From the NCBI GenBank assembly GCA_030035585.1, contig CM057466.1, positions 59,775,233 through 59,839,232 on the forward strand: a stretch of 64,000 nucleotides of DNA, written 5' to 3'. Source of the DNA: Dugong dugon. Lineage: Eukaryota; Chordata; Mammalia; Sirenia; Dugongidae. The translations under genes were made by a program, and so were the position numbers. Shown piece by piece: positions 44,070 to 54,385 of the stretch (position 1 is its first letter; every line of letters starts with the position of its first letter). Below the pieces are notes generated by a model that did not search any database, had not been told where the DNA came from, and saw only the letters and a list, made by a program, of their open reading frames with translations.

Positions 44070-44230
44070 TAGTGAAACACCTAAGATCAGATATAAGCCC
44101 TGGAATCCAGTTTCCACTCTTGGCTGGGCCTCTTTCTAGCTGTGTAACCTCAGGCAAATTACTTAGCTTCTTTAAACTTAAGTTTTCCCTTTTGCAGAAT
44201 AAAGATTAATGATAATCATAATATAAACCC
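44070..44230 (+). mobile_element. MIR SINE
   Basis: tctttctagctgtgtaacct, caggcaaattacttagcttc and ttttgcagaataaagattaa follow the MIR sense strand. Confidence 0.82.
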
Positions 44231-44254
44231 TTTTGGGTTGTCGTGGAAGGTCCA

Positions 44255-44310
<56 letters not shown>
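44255..44310. repeat. (CA)n microsatellite
   Basis: About 28 uninterrupted CA units directly before a SINE. Likely polymorphic. Confidence 0.97.
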
Positions 44311-44313
<3 letters not shown>

Positions 44314-44490
44314 TAGTTTGTGCTTGACTGCTAACCTACAAGTTGTTGGTTTGAACCCACTGAGCGGTAGTGAGGAAAAAAGGCCTGGCAATCTGCTTCC
44401 ATAAAGATTAACAGCATTGAAAACTCTGTGGAGTAGTTCTGCTCTGTAACATGTGACTTAGAGTCATGACTCAATAGCAGCTAACAGCAA
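44311..44490 (+). mobile_element. tRNA-derived SINE with RTE tail (5' end lost in the CA tract)
   Basis: aatagtttgtgcttgactgc, ttggtttgaacccactgagc, aaaaaaggcctggcaatctg and ttagagtcatgactcaatag. The head is partly replaced by the CA repeat. Confidence 0.8.
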
Positions 44491-44493
44491 CAG

Positions 44494-45275
44494 TGGGAGT
44501 CCCTGGGTGGTGACAACAGTTAACACACTATGCTGCTGTCTTAGTTACCTAGTGCTGCTATAACAGAACAACACAAGTGGACGGCTTTAACAAAGAGAAG
44601 TTTATTCTCTCACAGTCTAGGAGGCTAGAAGTCTGAATTCAGGGTGCCAGCTCCAGGAGAAAGCTTTCTCTCTCTGTTGGTTCTGGGGGAAAGTCCTTGT
44701 CATCAATCTTCCCTGGGTCTAGGACCTTCTCAGCACAGGGATGCCGGGTCCAGAAGACGGGTACTCCTGGCTCTACTTTCTTGGTGGTATGAGGTCCCGC
44801 CATCTCTCTGCTCACTTCTCTCGTTTATATCTCAAAAGAGATTGATTCAGGATACCTAATCTTATAAATTGAGTCACGTGTCATTAACAGTGTTGTTGTT
44901 CCGGTTCTTTGCAATGTTAGCCATAATTTGTAATTTGCATCATTAATGCAATTGCATCTAATCCTGCTTCATTAACATCATAGAGGGAGGATTTACAACA
45001 CATAGGAAAATCACATCAGATGACAAAATGGTGGACAATCACACAATACTGGGAATCACGGCCTAGCCAAGTTGACACATATTTTGGGGGGACACAATTC
45101 ATAACAGCTGCTTAACAAAAGGTTGGCAGTTTCAGTTCACCCAGAGGCACTTTGGAAGAAAGTCTTGGAGATCTACTTCCAAAAAACCAGCCATTGAAAG
45201 ACCTATGGAGCGCAGTTCTATTCTGACACACGTGAGGTTAGCGAGGGTTGGAATTGACTCCACAGCAGCTAGACT
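44494..45275 (+). mobile_element. tRNA-derived SINE, split by an LTR
   Basis: Head gagtccctgggtggtgacaa (44497-44536) and, after the LTR, gcttaacaaaaggttggcag through agaaagtcttggagatctac to the tail (ggttagcgagggttggaatt, 45237). The SINE reads through if the LTR and one copy of gctgc are ignored. Confidence 0.85.
44537..45106 (-). mobile_element. Solo LTR, MaLR-like, inserted in a SINE
   Basis: A 570-bp LTR whose plus-strand ends are tgtcttagttacctagtgct and aattcataaca, so it lies on the minus strand. Exact 5-bp duplication gctgc at 44532 and 45107. Related to the LTRs at 35824 and 37085 (shared block tagaagtctgaattcagggt in reverse) but longer. No internal viral sequence. Confidence 0.9.
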
Positions 45276-45369
45276 GGAAAAGGGGTGTGGTGAGGATTAA
45301 ATGAGAACAAATTTAGGGTGCGTAGCAGAGTGCCTGTATACGGTACATGCTCAAAATAAGTCAGCTGCT
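45276..45369 (+). mobile_element. MIR SINE 3' part
   Basis: gtggtgaggattaaatgaga, then agagtgcctgtatacggtac and atgctcaaaataag, the MIR 3' half. A young SINE inserted at its end. Confidence 0.7.
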
Positions 45370-45381
45370 ATTATGGAGTTG

Positions 45382-45554
45382 GAACCCTGGTGGCGCAGTG
45401 GTTAAGAGGCGAGCTGCTAAACGAGAGGTCAGCAGTTTGAATCCACTAGCCGCTCCTTGGAAACCCTATGGGGCGGTTCTACTCTGTCCTACAGGGTTGC
45501 TATTAGTCAGAATTGACTCGACGGAGAAATGTTTTATACATTTTTTAATTTTTT
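45382..45554 (+). mobile_element. Short-type tRNA-derived SINE with RTE tail
   Basis: Perfect 12-bp target duplication attatggagttg at 45370 and 45555. aaccctggtggcgcagtggt head, gcagtttgaatccactagcc B-box region, ctccttggaaaccctatggg and ttgctattagtcagaattga, then a T-rich end. Confidence 0.93.
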
Positions 45555-45566
45555 ATTATGGAGTTG

Positions 45567-46430
45567 AATAAGTTGACTCAAGAAAGGACAGAAGGAACTT
45601 AAGGATGACATTTTGACTATAAAATTGGGAGAACCCCCAAAAAGCAAACAATCAGATGATGACATTCATTCATACCATAAGCATTTTTGAAAGCATTTCA
45701 CTTGTCAGTGAGTTGAAGTTGAGTGGCTGAGACCACCAATAGATAATTATAATATGTGGGGTGGGTGTAACAGTAGAAATATGGCCAGAAGTTGGACAAA
45801 ACCACATATAGAGACTCAAATCCATGGATGCAAATTCAATGATATAGATGCATCTAATTAAGTTTTTTATTTGCTATATTCTATTATTGCAAAATTTGAG
45901 GACTTGGACTGTGATATAACAATGGTTGCATAAACGTGGCTTCATGTTCTACCAGGCCGTCCCAGGATGTGAAGCAATTATGTAAACAACATACCTGAAA
46001 GGCCTTTCGAATAAATAGGACTTTTATCTTCTTTCACAATATAGACGTTGAAGTTCAGAGCAATAAAATTAAGATTGTCAGAAAGACCGCCCAACCTCAT
46101 GCATGTTTCTAGTTTTGAATACCTTTCCCATTTGAATGTACTGCCTGTCATTCTTGCTTGGCTGTTACGTAAATCACCTCAATGTTTCAACCAGTTTAAG
46201 CTTTATATGAGTACGTACTGCTTAGATAAAAAACATATGCAGAATCAATTTCTTTTTACTCAGCTAATTATTGCAGTGGTACTATTTAGACTGCACACTG
46301 GTAACATTGTCCCTCAGGCTATGTCCTTCTTGACAAACGTTGAATGTTGTGCTGCCGTTTTTATCTACCCCATCTCAAATGTTAACTGCAGACAAGACTT
46401 AAGGATTTATTTACTAGCAGCATAATTTTA
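45567..46430. other. Repeat-poor sequence, one 125-codon open frame of doubtful meaning
   Basis: No repeat recognised. A plus-strand frame at 46048-46425 (125 codons, starting MKFRAIKLRLSERPPNLMH) is the longest here outside mobile elements. It is leucine and isoleucine rich, has no family resemblance, no Kozak-like context I would rely on, and no splice-site logic around it. I treat it as chance in AT-rich DNA. MIR/L2-like text appears at 46435-46480. Confidence 0.4.
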
Positions 46431-46480
46431 CAACTATTCATTTAACCAGCATTACTGAGTGCCTATAATGTACACAGTAC

Positions 46481-46860
46481 ATCAAACATGAGATCACAAA
46501 CAGAATCCCTTTTTTCTACTTAGCAAAGGTCAACATCATATTGTTTCAGTCAACCTGTTTGCTTAAAATGATGTAGAACACCATCTGCATTGAGGCAAGG
46601 GCCCTTAGTGTATATTTCTTAGAAGAACAGTGTTGAAAGCTTATAAGCACTGGCAACAAAAAAAAGAAAATCACAGTGATCTGTGTTCTAATTATATGTA
46701 TCAGAGGGGTCTTATCAAAAGAAATAATAGTGGGGGGAAAAAATCTCAGAACTTCCAACAGTATATGTAGTGGAGAAGGAACAATTGCTATGTATAGCCC
46801 ACACAACTTTTTGAGGAAGATGGATTTTATTTTGTGAAAAAGGCTCTTTTATGAGCACCT
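46481..46860. other. No recognisable feature
   Basis: About 380 bp of single-copy-looking sequence. Confidence 0.4.
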
Positions 46861-46872
46861 AGGTGTGTCTGA

Positions 46873-47095
46873 AAAAGGTCCCTGGGTGGCACAAATGGTT
46901 TGCACGTGTCTACTAACTGAAAGGTTGGCAGTTTGAACTCACCCAGAAGCACCACAGAAGAAAGGCCTGGCAATCTGCTTCTGTTAAAAACTACAGCCAA
47001 GAAAACTCTATGGAGCTCAGTTCTGCTCTTTAACACATGGGGTCACCATGAGTCAGAATCAGCGTGACGGCAATGGGTTTGGTTTCTGTTTTTTT
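46873..47095 (+). mobile_element. tRNA-derived SINE with RTE tail (long-body type)
   Basis: Perfect 12-bp target duplication aggtgtgtctga at 46861 and 47096. ggtccctgggtggcacaaat head, agaagaaaggcctggcaatc body, ggtcaccatgagtcagaatc tail, then ggtttggtttctgtttttt. Confidence 0.93.
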
Positions 47096-47107
47096 AGGTG
47101 TGTCTGA

Positions 47108-48817
47108 TGTGCAGAGGGGGGCCACGAGCTGAATTTGGGAATTGTGTCTAAGGAGAGGGAGCTGAGTATCTCTGCATAGCAAATAGATTGAGCATGGTGG
47201 GCTTTCCAGAAGCAGTCTTAGGGGGAGAAAACAAGGGGATGGCATTAGGCTCATGACTGTTTGTCCTGAGAGAACCAGGGAAGAGTTCCTAATGGGGAGG
47301 TCAAAAGACTTATAAAAACAAGGATGCCTAATGGTTGGTATAAAGCTGTTTCTGTGATTCAGACTCGTTCTTTCAGCTCTCATCATTAATACCCAGGCGT
47401 TGTGAGGGTAGATTCTTAAAAAATTAAGATGAAGTTTTACCACTAGAACAATTTAACCACAGAACCAGGACGACATAAGAAAAGACCTCAGGAGAACCTT
47501 AAACTGAGCTATTTACTGAGGTGCTCTGGGTGACATATAGACAGTATGTCCCCTCACCCTCAGGCTTGTCAATTTCACTAAACACTTTAGGATGGGTTTG
47601 GACTTCTGTAATCTGTAGAATGTAAGTCTGAAGCACTTTAACCTGGAACTTAAGGGTAAGAAAGACTCATTCAGTTGATATTTGGGGCACACAAAAATGA
47701 CAACAATAACTCCTCCATGATGCCAGCCCCATTTAGACACACTAAGTGATAGCAACTATTTGTGACAATAACCCTCCAAAAAACCCCACTGTCATGCAGT
47801 CAATTCCAACTCACAGTGACCCTATAAGACAGAGTAGTATAGAGAAATCACGTTTGTGCAGGAATTGATCGATAAAATGCTCCTGTTTACTAAATAGCAA
47901 TGCCTGTGACTTCTGCTTCCATGCAGATGGAAAAACAGAAGTCATTAAGTAAAAATTCACAAAATGAGAGCAAACCCATTTAGCACTAAACTAGCTACTA
48001 TGAAATATTTCTCCAAATTTCCCTCTTTCTTATGAATCTTTTAAAAACCAAAACTTTAACATACTTAAATAATAGTGCTTATTTTCAAAGTCTTATTAAA
48101 CTCTCTATCTATAAAATTTTCCACTAAGGGCCATATTTAGGTCAAGGTTAAAGATGGGAAATGAAACAAGGCATTACTACGAAAGACACCAAAGCGCCTA
48201 AATTATTTTTCTTAATTGAAAATGGTGTATGCTATAGTTTGATAACACTGCAATGCCCGGTGAAGCTGACCTGAAATTCTACAAGTATTAGCTAATATCC
48301 CACACTGGGAATTTTAAGAGTCATTTTTGAGTGGATAGGGAACTTAAAGTAGAAAAAAAAAATCACCTCAACATTGGTTATAATATCTAATAAGCTGATG
48401 GTTAAGGATATGTTTCATGTGAAATAAAGTATACATAATGAAAGTAATCCATTTTCTATAGTCTTGAAAAGAAGCTAAAATGTCAAGGAAATATACAGTC
48501 ATGAAATCTACATTCAGCTGTTTTTCTTTCTTACAAAGGGAAATGTTCTTTAGCTTGAAAACTGTATCGCTTAGTTTGTAGTGATAATCTTATAAAATTA
48601 GTACATACACACACACACAAACTCAAACATCTAGAACGATGGTTTTTTGAAAGCACATATTCATATTTTCTGTCATAACGAGTAAAAGACAGGTGCTTGT
48701 CTTACGGAAACAGGTGTCCTGCGCAAGCCACCAGGCCAGAGGTAGGGGGTGGAGCAGAGGGCAGAGTGGGCACGCCATATTTCAAATGCTTTTCCTTCAA
48801 GGGTATCTTTATTTCCT
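47108..48817. other. Long repeat-poor stretch with one SINE tail fragment
   Basis: About 1.7 kb. 47800-48600 is AT-rich without a recognised repeat. A short CA run lies near 48605. Minus-strand frames at 47030-47443 and 47513-47755 have no recognisable product. Confidence 0.4.
47773..47840 (-). mobile_element. SINE/RTE tail fragment
   Basis: tcatgcagtcaattccaact followed by cacagtgaccctataagaca is the reverse complement of the shared tail. Truncated after about 65 bp. Confidence 0.7.
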
Positions 48818-48935
48818 AGAGCTGCTGTAACAGAAGTACCACAAGTGGGTGGCTTTAAAGAACAGAAATTTATTTTCTCACAGTTCTGGAGACTAAAAGT
48901 CCAAATCAGAGTCTCAGTCATATTGATCCTTTCCT
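48818..48935 (-). mobile_element. MaLR-like LTR fragment (3' end)
   Basis: tttcctagagctgctgtaac, then gaacagaaatttattttctc and acagttctggagactaaaag match the reverse complement of the LTR 3' part seen in 44537-45106. It breaks off at the AT-rich tract that follows. Confidence 0.75.
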
Positions 48936-48944
48936 TGCTGGTAA

Positions 48945-49130
48945 TCTTTTGCTACATATATATAGTACAGTATAATATATAGTATAGTATAATATATAAT
49001 ATAATATTATATATGATATGATATAATAATATAATATACTAATATAACATATAATATGTATATTAATATAATAATATAATATATAATAATAATGTAATAT
49101 ATTAATATATATTAGTATACACATTAAGCA
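48945..49130. repeat. AT-rich low-complexity tract (TA, TATAA units)
   Basis: About 185 bp made almost only of tataata, atatta and similar words, with many self-complementary segments. It replaces the expected rest of the LTR fragment to its left. Confidence 0.92.
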
Positions 49131-50081
49131 AGGGCTGCAACGCCTTCGGAGAAGTATGGGAAGACCCATTATTCACCTCACGACTGGATTTAAGGAGTGT
49201 GGACTCTAGGTAAAATCCTGAGGGGCAGAGTGTGTTTCTGGCAGTATTCCTCTCTTTTTTTTGAACCCCTCCCCCCCTTTTACTGCTCCTGTACGTCAGG
49301 TGCACAGGCATCCTAGGTCATTGCCACTCAGGAAAGAAAAGATCTAACACGGCATTAGTTCAAGCTGTAACGTTAGTGACTTGTATGTTATTGCTCTATG
49401 ACAGTGGCGTTTTAAAAGGAGACCTGAAGAAAAGGAATGTTAAACTTCACGTGCCAAACCCCAAGATACAAGGAAATGCTTCAGGGTGGTTTGGGATGCA
49501 ACATCTAGGTCTGGCCTTTAACACATCCCCTCCCCCAATTCCCTTTCTGCTGGCCCAATGCCTAAGAGCACGGTGACCTTGGAAGCTACGTGAAGGAAAT
49601 GGCAGAGCCATTAGATGGGAGAATCTGGGTTCCCAAAACATCACTTAGAGGAGAGCCACTTGCCACATGCTAGGCATGAGTGAGAAATAAACTTCAGTCT
49701 TTTTTGGGCCATTATACATTTAGGGTTGGTTTTGTCCAGTAGCTACATTTACCTAACTAGTACTGGTTTCATAGTTTTCATTAGATGACCAAAGAAGTCT
49801 GTGACTATATAAGGTTAGGAACCCTCGAATCATCTTCCAGAAGCACAAAAACTGTAGAATGTTATTGCTGGGAGCCACCTCTAAGATGTGTTAGCTAGAA
49901 TCTGGGGCAGGTAGATTTGGCCAGCAGGAGGAAGAAGGTGTAGTGGGAAGTGGAGGTGGTACAGTGTGGTGGGAAAAGTCCTCTCTAGGAGATCCTTCCA
50001 GCCTCCTCTTACCTCAACTCCTATTCCTGATGAAGACATTTGGATCTAGTCCAGCCACCTCATCTTATACTGAAGCCCAGG
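49131..50081. other. Repeat-poor sequence holding one copy of a local duplication
   Basis: No gene recognised. The part 49351-49440 recurs at 50490-50580 (see that entry). A C8 run lies at about 49271. Confidence 0.4.
49351..49440 (+). repeat. Local direct duplication, copy 1
   Basis: gcattagttcaagctgtaac, then gtgacttgtatgttattgct and ggagacctgaagaaaagga pair with the same blocks at 50490-50580, in the same order. Confidence 0.75.
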
Positions 50082-50090
50082 TTGGTGAAG

Positions 50091-50443
50091 ACGGGCAGTG
50101 GTGGTTCAGGGGTAGAATTCTAGCCTTACATGGGGAAGACCTGGGTTCGACTGCCAGCCAGTGAACCTACTTCATGCTCAGCCACTGTCTCAGTGGAGGC
50201 TTGCATGTTGCTATGACGCTGAACAGGTTTCAGTGGAGTTTCAAGACTAAGATGGACTAGGAAGAAAGCCCTGGCAATCTGCTTCTGAAAATCAGCCAAT
50301 GAAAACCCTATGGATCACAACCGCCCAATCTGCAACTGATCATGGGGATGGCACAGGACCAGACAGCCTTTAGTTCCATTGTGCTTGGGTTCACCGTGAG
50401 TTGGGAGGCCGACTCGACCAGAAGCTAACAACAAAATAACAGT
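50091..50443 (+). mobile_element. SINE with tRNA-Gly-like head and RTE tail
   Basis: ggtggttcaggggtagaatt head and B box in gggttcgactgcc, the actaggaagaaagccctggc body, and a gttcaccgtgagttgggagg tail with aacaacaaa. Target duplication ttggtgaag at 50082 and 50444. The head keeps most tRNA-Gly positions in the first 35 bases. Confidence 0.9.
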
Positions 50444-50489
50444 TTGGTGAAGGGTTTTATCCTACATCTTAGGAAGTTATGGTTTTCTA

Positions 50490-50580
50490 AGCATTAATTC
50501 AAGTTGTAATGTCAGTGAGTTGTATGTTATTCCTCTTGTGATATTTGAGTTTTAAAGGAGATCTGAAGGAAAGGAAATTT
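50490..50580 (+). repeat. Local direct duplication, copy 2
   Basis: gcattaattcaagttgtaat, then gtgagttgtatgttattcct and ggagatctgaaggaaagga. Offset from copy 1 is about 1,139 bp, and a SINE lies between them. Confidence 0.75.
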
Positions 50581-52662
50581 CATAAGTTTAAATTCTATTT
50601 TAAGCTATATAACTCTTTGAGGGTGGTATTCCAGGTGTTTTAGAACCTGGGTGCAGCAGACATTCCTAGGAGATTTTGGGGAACCCCAGAAATCACAATA
50701 TTAGATACCTGTTTATTTTGCATACATGTAAAATCATCCATGAAGGTAAAAATTCATCGTAGAGAAGAAGAGAATATTCCAGGTAGCTTTAAGTAAATAT
50801 ATTGGAGCTATTGTATAGGAACAAAAGAGTCAGATAGCTTTGAGACTAAGATAATCAAGAGAATTGTAAACACGCCCAGCAGCCTTTGAGGAGGCCCTCA
50901 GCAGGGGATCAGATTATTTTTCATTAGCTAAGAATAAAGTGATTTTGGCTAAAATTTTTCAGGCCAAAATTTTAGTTAGCCATACCATTAGTTCATATTT
51001 CCTTCTGAGAACTTAATAACTAATTGTGCAACTGAATCTCCCTAAAATTGCGTTAACACGATGTTTTTGTATTCTGCTATAAATTAAGCAGTAGAAAGGG
51101 GCACCTTTATTTTCTTTCATTTCCTTCTTAACACATACATTGGTAAGCATTAGGATTTATATGACTTATTGCCTTATTTCCTGCCCCATTGTTTCCTACC
51201 CTATTTCTTTGTCCAGTTTTCATAACGTTTTTTTTTGATGCCTGAGAGCCACTGGATATTTTCAGGCTGCTTTTACCTCAGGATTTGAGACGTGTACCTA
51301 GAGTCCAGTTGTTTTAGGTATTGCTCTGATTAACACCTTCCTCGCAGGGCTTTTAATCCTGAAAAAGCTGTGGCAGTTTGGAAAATCAGGGTCCCGATGT
51401 TAACTAGCCATAGGAGAGACGAAATGATGTTTCCAGGCAGCGTTCTCTCTGGAAAATACCAACGCTGCAAGGAATGAACAGTTAAATTCAGTCCAAAGGG
51501 TTCAATGAGTTAATGAGGGGTTAAATGGGCAAAGATTTAAATGGGGTTTGTCAAGGGGAAGAGAAATACCATCTCTCAGGTTGGCCATTGAGGAGTTAAG
51601 CTTTAAGGAGCACAAAGAACAACAGTTAAAAAAAATTGAGAGCCCTGACAGCCATTCTGACCTTTATCTCCAGGGTTCAAATCCAGACAAGGGTCTTAAT
51701 TAGCTGCAGAGAAATCTAGAGCTTTTGGCAATATACCAGCACACATTAAAAAAGCAGAACAAAACAAAAAATCAGTAAATAAAAGAGCCATTTTCTGTCA
51801 CAAAATTTAATAGAAGCAACACTTATATAACCTTTTGGTGTTTCTGTTTCCCCATTTCTCCTTTTTTTCCTTTCAACATTTCCATTTTACCTCATTTCCT
51901 TGCTTATGTTTTTTTTCCCTCAAGTTAATTTTTCTTGGTTGCTCTATACCGTCTTAAACTTGCTTCTTTTCCATGACCTTCAGTTACTCCCTTTTGTTTT
52001 TCATTCCTGTGTGTAGTCCCTCAAACCTTTCAGATTGCATTTTTGGGCATTATCTTTATTTTTATTGTTTTTTTATTATTATAAAAGGAAGGCATGCTGA
52101 TGATAAAAAAAAAAAATATTCAAGCAATGCAAAAGCACATGAAATTAGAAAGGCCTCCCCCATGCTTCCAAGATTTTCTTCTATGCATTATATATAGGTA
52201 TGTTTATATATGTATCTAATCACCTACATAGATACTTTTTTTTTTTTAACAAAAACAACAACAACAAAAGGATCACACATGTAATTTTTGCAACTTGCCT
52301 TTTTTTGCCCTGATACATCGTGCTGTAATTCTACATTGGATCTATATAGGTGGCCTGTTCATGGTATCTACTGGGCACTCAGTTTTAGCTAGGTGTGGAT
52401 ACGTAGCCAGATTCCAACACTGTGGAAAACCTGAATGACAATCTAGGAATTTAATACCCTGCATCATTGGCTTCCTTTTTTTTCTTTGACTGTCCTAGAT
52501 TAGCTATCCATTTTCCATCACATTATCTACACATGTTCAGTTCGGAACTTCAGTAATATTAACTCTCCAATTCTTCCTTTGAGGAATAGATCTATAGCCC
52601 ACTTCAGCAGAGTATGGATAAATTCATGTATCATAATAATTGGATTTGAATTCTTGTCACCT

Positions 52663-52666
<4 letters not shown>
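50581..52666. other. Long repeat-poor stretch, no gene recognised
   Basis: About 2.1 kb. An imperfect hairpin lies at about 50948-50986 (ggctaaaattt with aaattttagttagcc). Pyrimidine and A runs occur at 51840-52120 and 52230-52270. No coding region recognised. Confidence 0.4.

Positions 52667-52695
<29 letters not shown>
52667..52695. repeat. (TG)n microsatellite
   Basis: About 14 TG units. Confidence 0.95.
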
Positions 52696-52697
<2 letters not shown>

Positions 52698-52699
52698 CT

Positions 52700-53080
52700 G
52701 TGTGCTTCATTCATTCCACAAATATTCATTGTTGTGTACCAGGCACTGCCGAGGCACTGGAGATACAGAGATGAATAAGATAAATTTACTGTCCATATTC
52801 TAAACAGGAAGAGATAGTACCCTTATCGGCAAATAAATAAACAAGAAAGGTTCAGGTAATATGTCTACAAAGAATATGAAACAAGGTAGTGAGATAAATG
52901 TGACAGAGGAAGGGGCTACGCTAGTGACAGTGGCCAGGAAAGGGGTGTTTGGGGATGACGTTTGAGCTGAGACCGGATGTTGATGATGAGGAAACTGTGC
53001 AAATATCTGTGGGAAGAGCACGGCACAAGGGGGAACAGCAAGCGGAAAGATTCTGTGGTAGGATTATTATCAGATTAATG
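52700..53080 (-). mobile_element. L2-like or other mammal-wide repeat
   Basis: ttcattcattccacaaatat, gtaccaggcactgccgaggc, then ggggatgacgtttgagctga and gaacagcaagcggaaagatt. The phrases belong to a mammal-wide repeat whose exact family I am not sure of. Parts of the same consensus seem to recur at 57960-58390. Confidence 0.5.
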
Positions 53081-53236
53081 ACTAAATCCTATCAGAGAAT
53101 CTGGAACGCCAAGTAGGTGAAACTTAGCTTGGTGAATATTTTCTTCAATGCCTATGACTTCTTGAAAAATGTATTTATGATGAACATAACGTCACTGAAT
53201 TATAAATGTAAAATATGTTGACATGGCAAGTGTTTT

Positions 53237-53690
53237 GTTATTTGTTGTTGTCAGCTGCCGTTGAGTAGACTTCAACTCATGGCGACCTTATGTCAACAGA
53301 ATGAAATGTCATCTAGTCCTGTGCCATCCTTACATTTGCCAGCATGTTAAAGCCCATTGTTTTAACTACTGTGCCAATCCATTTCACCAAGGGTCTCCCA
53401 CCTCCTCATTGGCCCTCTGCTTCACCAAACATGATGTCTTCCTCTAGCAATTGACCCCTCCTGATGATGTGTCCAAAGCAAGAGAGATGGACAATATTCT
53501 GTTGTGATCTGTAAGGTTTTCACGGGCTAACTTTTGGAAGTAGATCAACAGGTTTTTCTTCATAGTCTACCTTTGTCTGGAAGCTCTGCTGAAACCTGTC
53601 CACCATGGATGACCCTGCTGGTATTTGAAATACTGGTGGCACAGCTTCCGGCAACATGTAAGCCACCATAAGAAACTGACAGACGGTGGT
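53237..53690 (-). mobile_element. RTE-derived SINE-like element
   Basis: tgttgttgtcagctgccgtt tail, cttcaactcatggcgacctt, then the body (ccagcatgttaaagcccatt, cctctagcaattgacccctc, gatgatgtgtccaaagcaag). An uninterrupted relative of the element at 37070-38044. No tRNA head is visible at its right end. Confidence 0.8.
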
Positions 53691-53947
53691 GATTTACCAT
53701 GATAAAAAAAAAAAGTCCTTAAGATGCATTTATGAAATAAAAATAGCCAAATCATCCATTTAAATCAACAGCAACCAGTCTTCAACAATGAAATCAGTTA
53801 ACACCCCCCCCCCCACTATCATTTTAGTCACTTTAACTAATTGGAGAATACTTCTTTCATCACTTGTCCTATTGTGCATATATTTAATAGGTAAACTATG
53901 TTAGTTATGAAGGTTTTGTTTTGGACGTTACAGTGATAACTAAAAAT

Positions 53948-54385
53948 AAACATAAGGAAAGTGTGGTGCAGAACTCAAATTCATGTAAAAAGACCAGACT
54001 TAAGGGTCTGACAGAGACTGGAGGAACCCCCAAAACTATGGCCCCCGGATGCTCTGTTAACCCAAAATTGAAACCATTTCCAAAGCCCACTCTTCAGACA
54101 GAGATTAGACAGGACTATAAAACAAAAAATAATACACGCAAGGAGTGTGCTTCTTAGTTCAGTCAGATACATGAGACCAAATGGGCAACTCCTGTCCAAA
54201 AGCAGGATGAGAAGGCAGGAAGGGACAGGAACTGGTCAAAAGGACACAGGGAACCTGGGGTGGAAAGGGGGAGTGTGCTGTCACAACCAATGTCACAAAA
54301 TGACATGTATATAAATTTTTGTATGAGGAATTAACTTGAGCTGTAAACTTTCACCTAAGGCACAATTAAACAAACAAAAACATCG
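53948..54385 (+). mobile_element. 5'-truncated L1, 3' UTR only
   Basis: The only L1 3' UTR of the young type on the plus strand: gtaaaaagaccagacttaag, gtgtgcttcttagttcagtc, aaaatgacatgtatataaat, ending gtaaactttcacctaaggca and caattaaacaaacaaaaac. Its reverse complement aligns with 39446-40331. Confidence 0.88.

Noticed and set aside
44255-44310. A CRISPR-like or regulatory array at the CA repeat
   Set aside because: Plain dinucleotide repeat without spacers.
46048-46425. A 125-codon plus-strand open frame as a possible gene
   Set aside because: AT-rich region, hydrophobic composition without motifs, no family resemblance and no supporting splice or promoter signals. Frames of this size are expected by chance in 64 kb.
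50091-50165. A functional tRNA-Gly gene
   Set aside because: The head resembles tRNA-Gly but is joined to a SINE body and RTE tail, has base changes in the stems, and is flanked by a target duplication.
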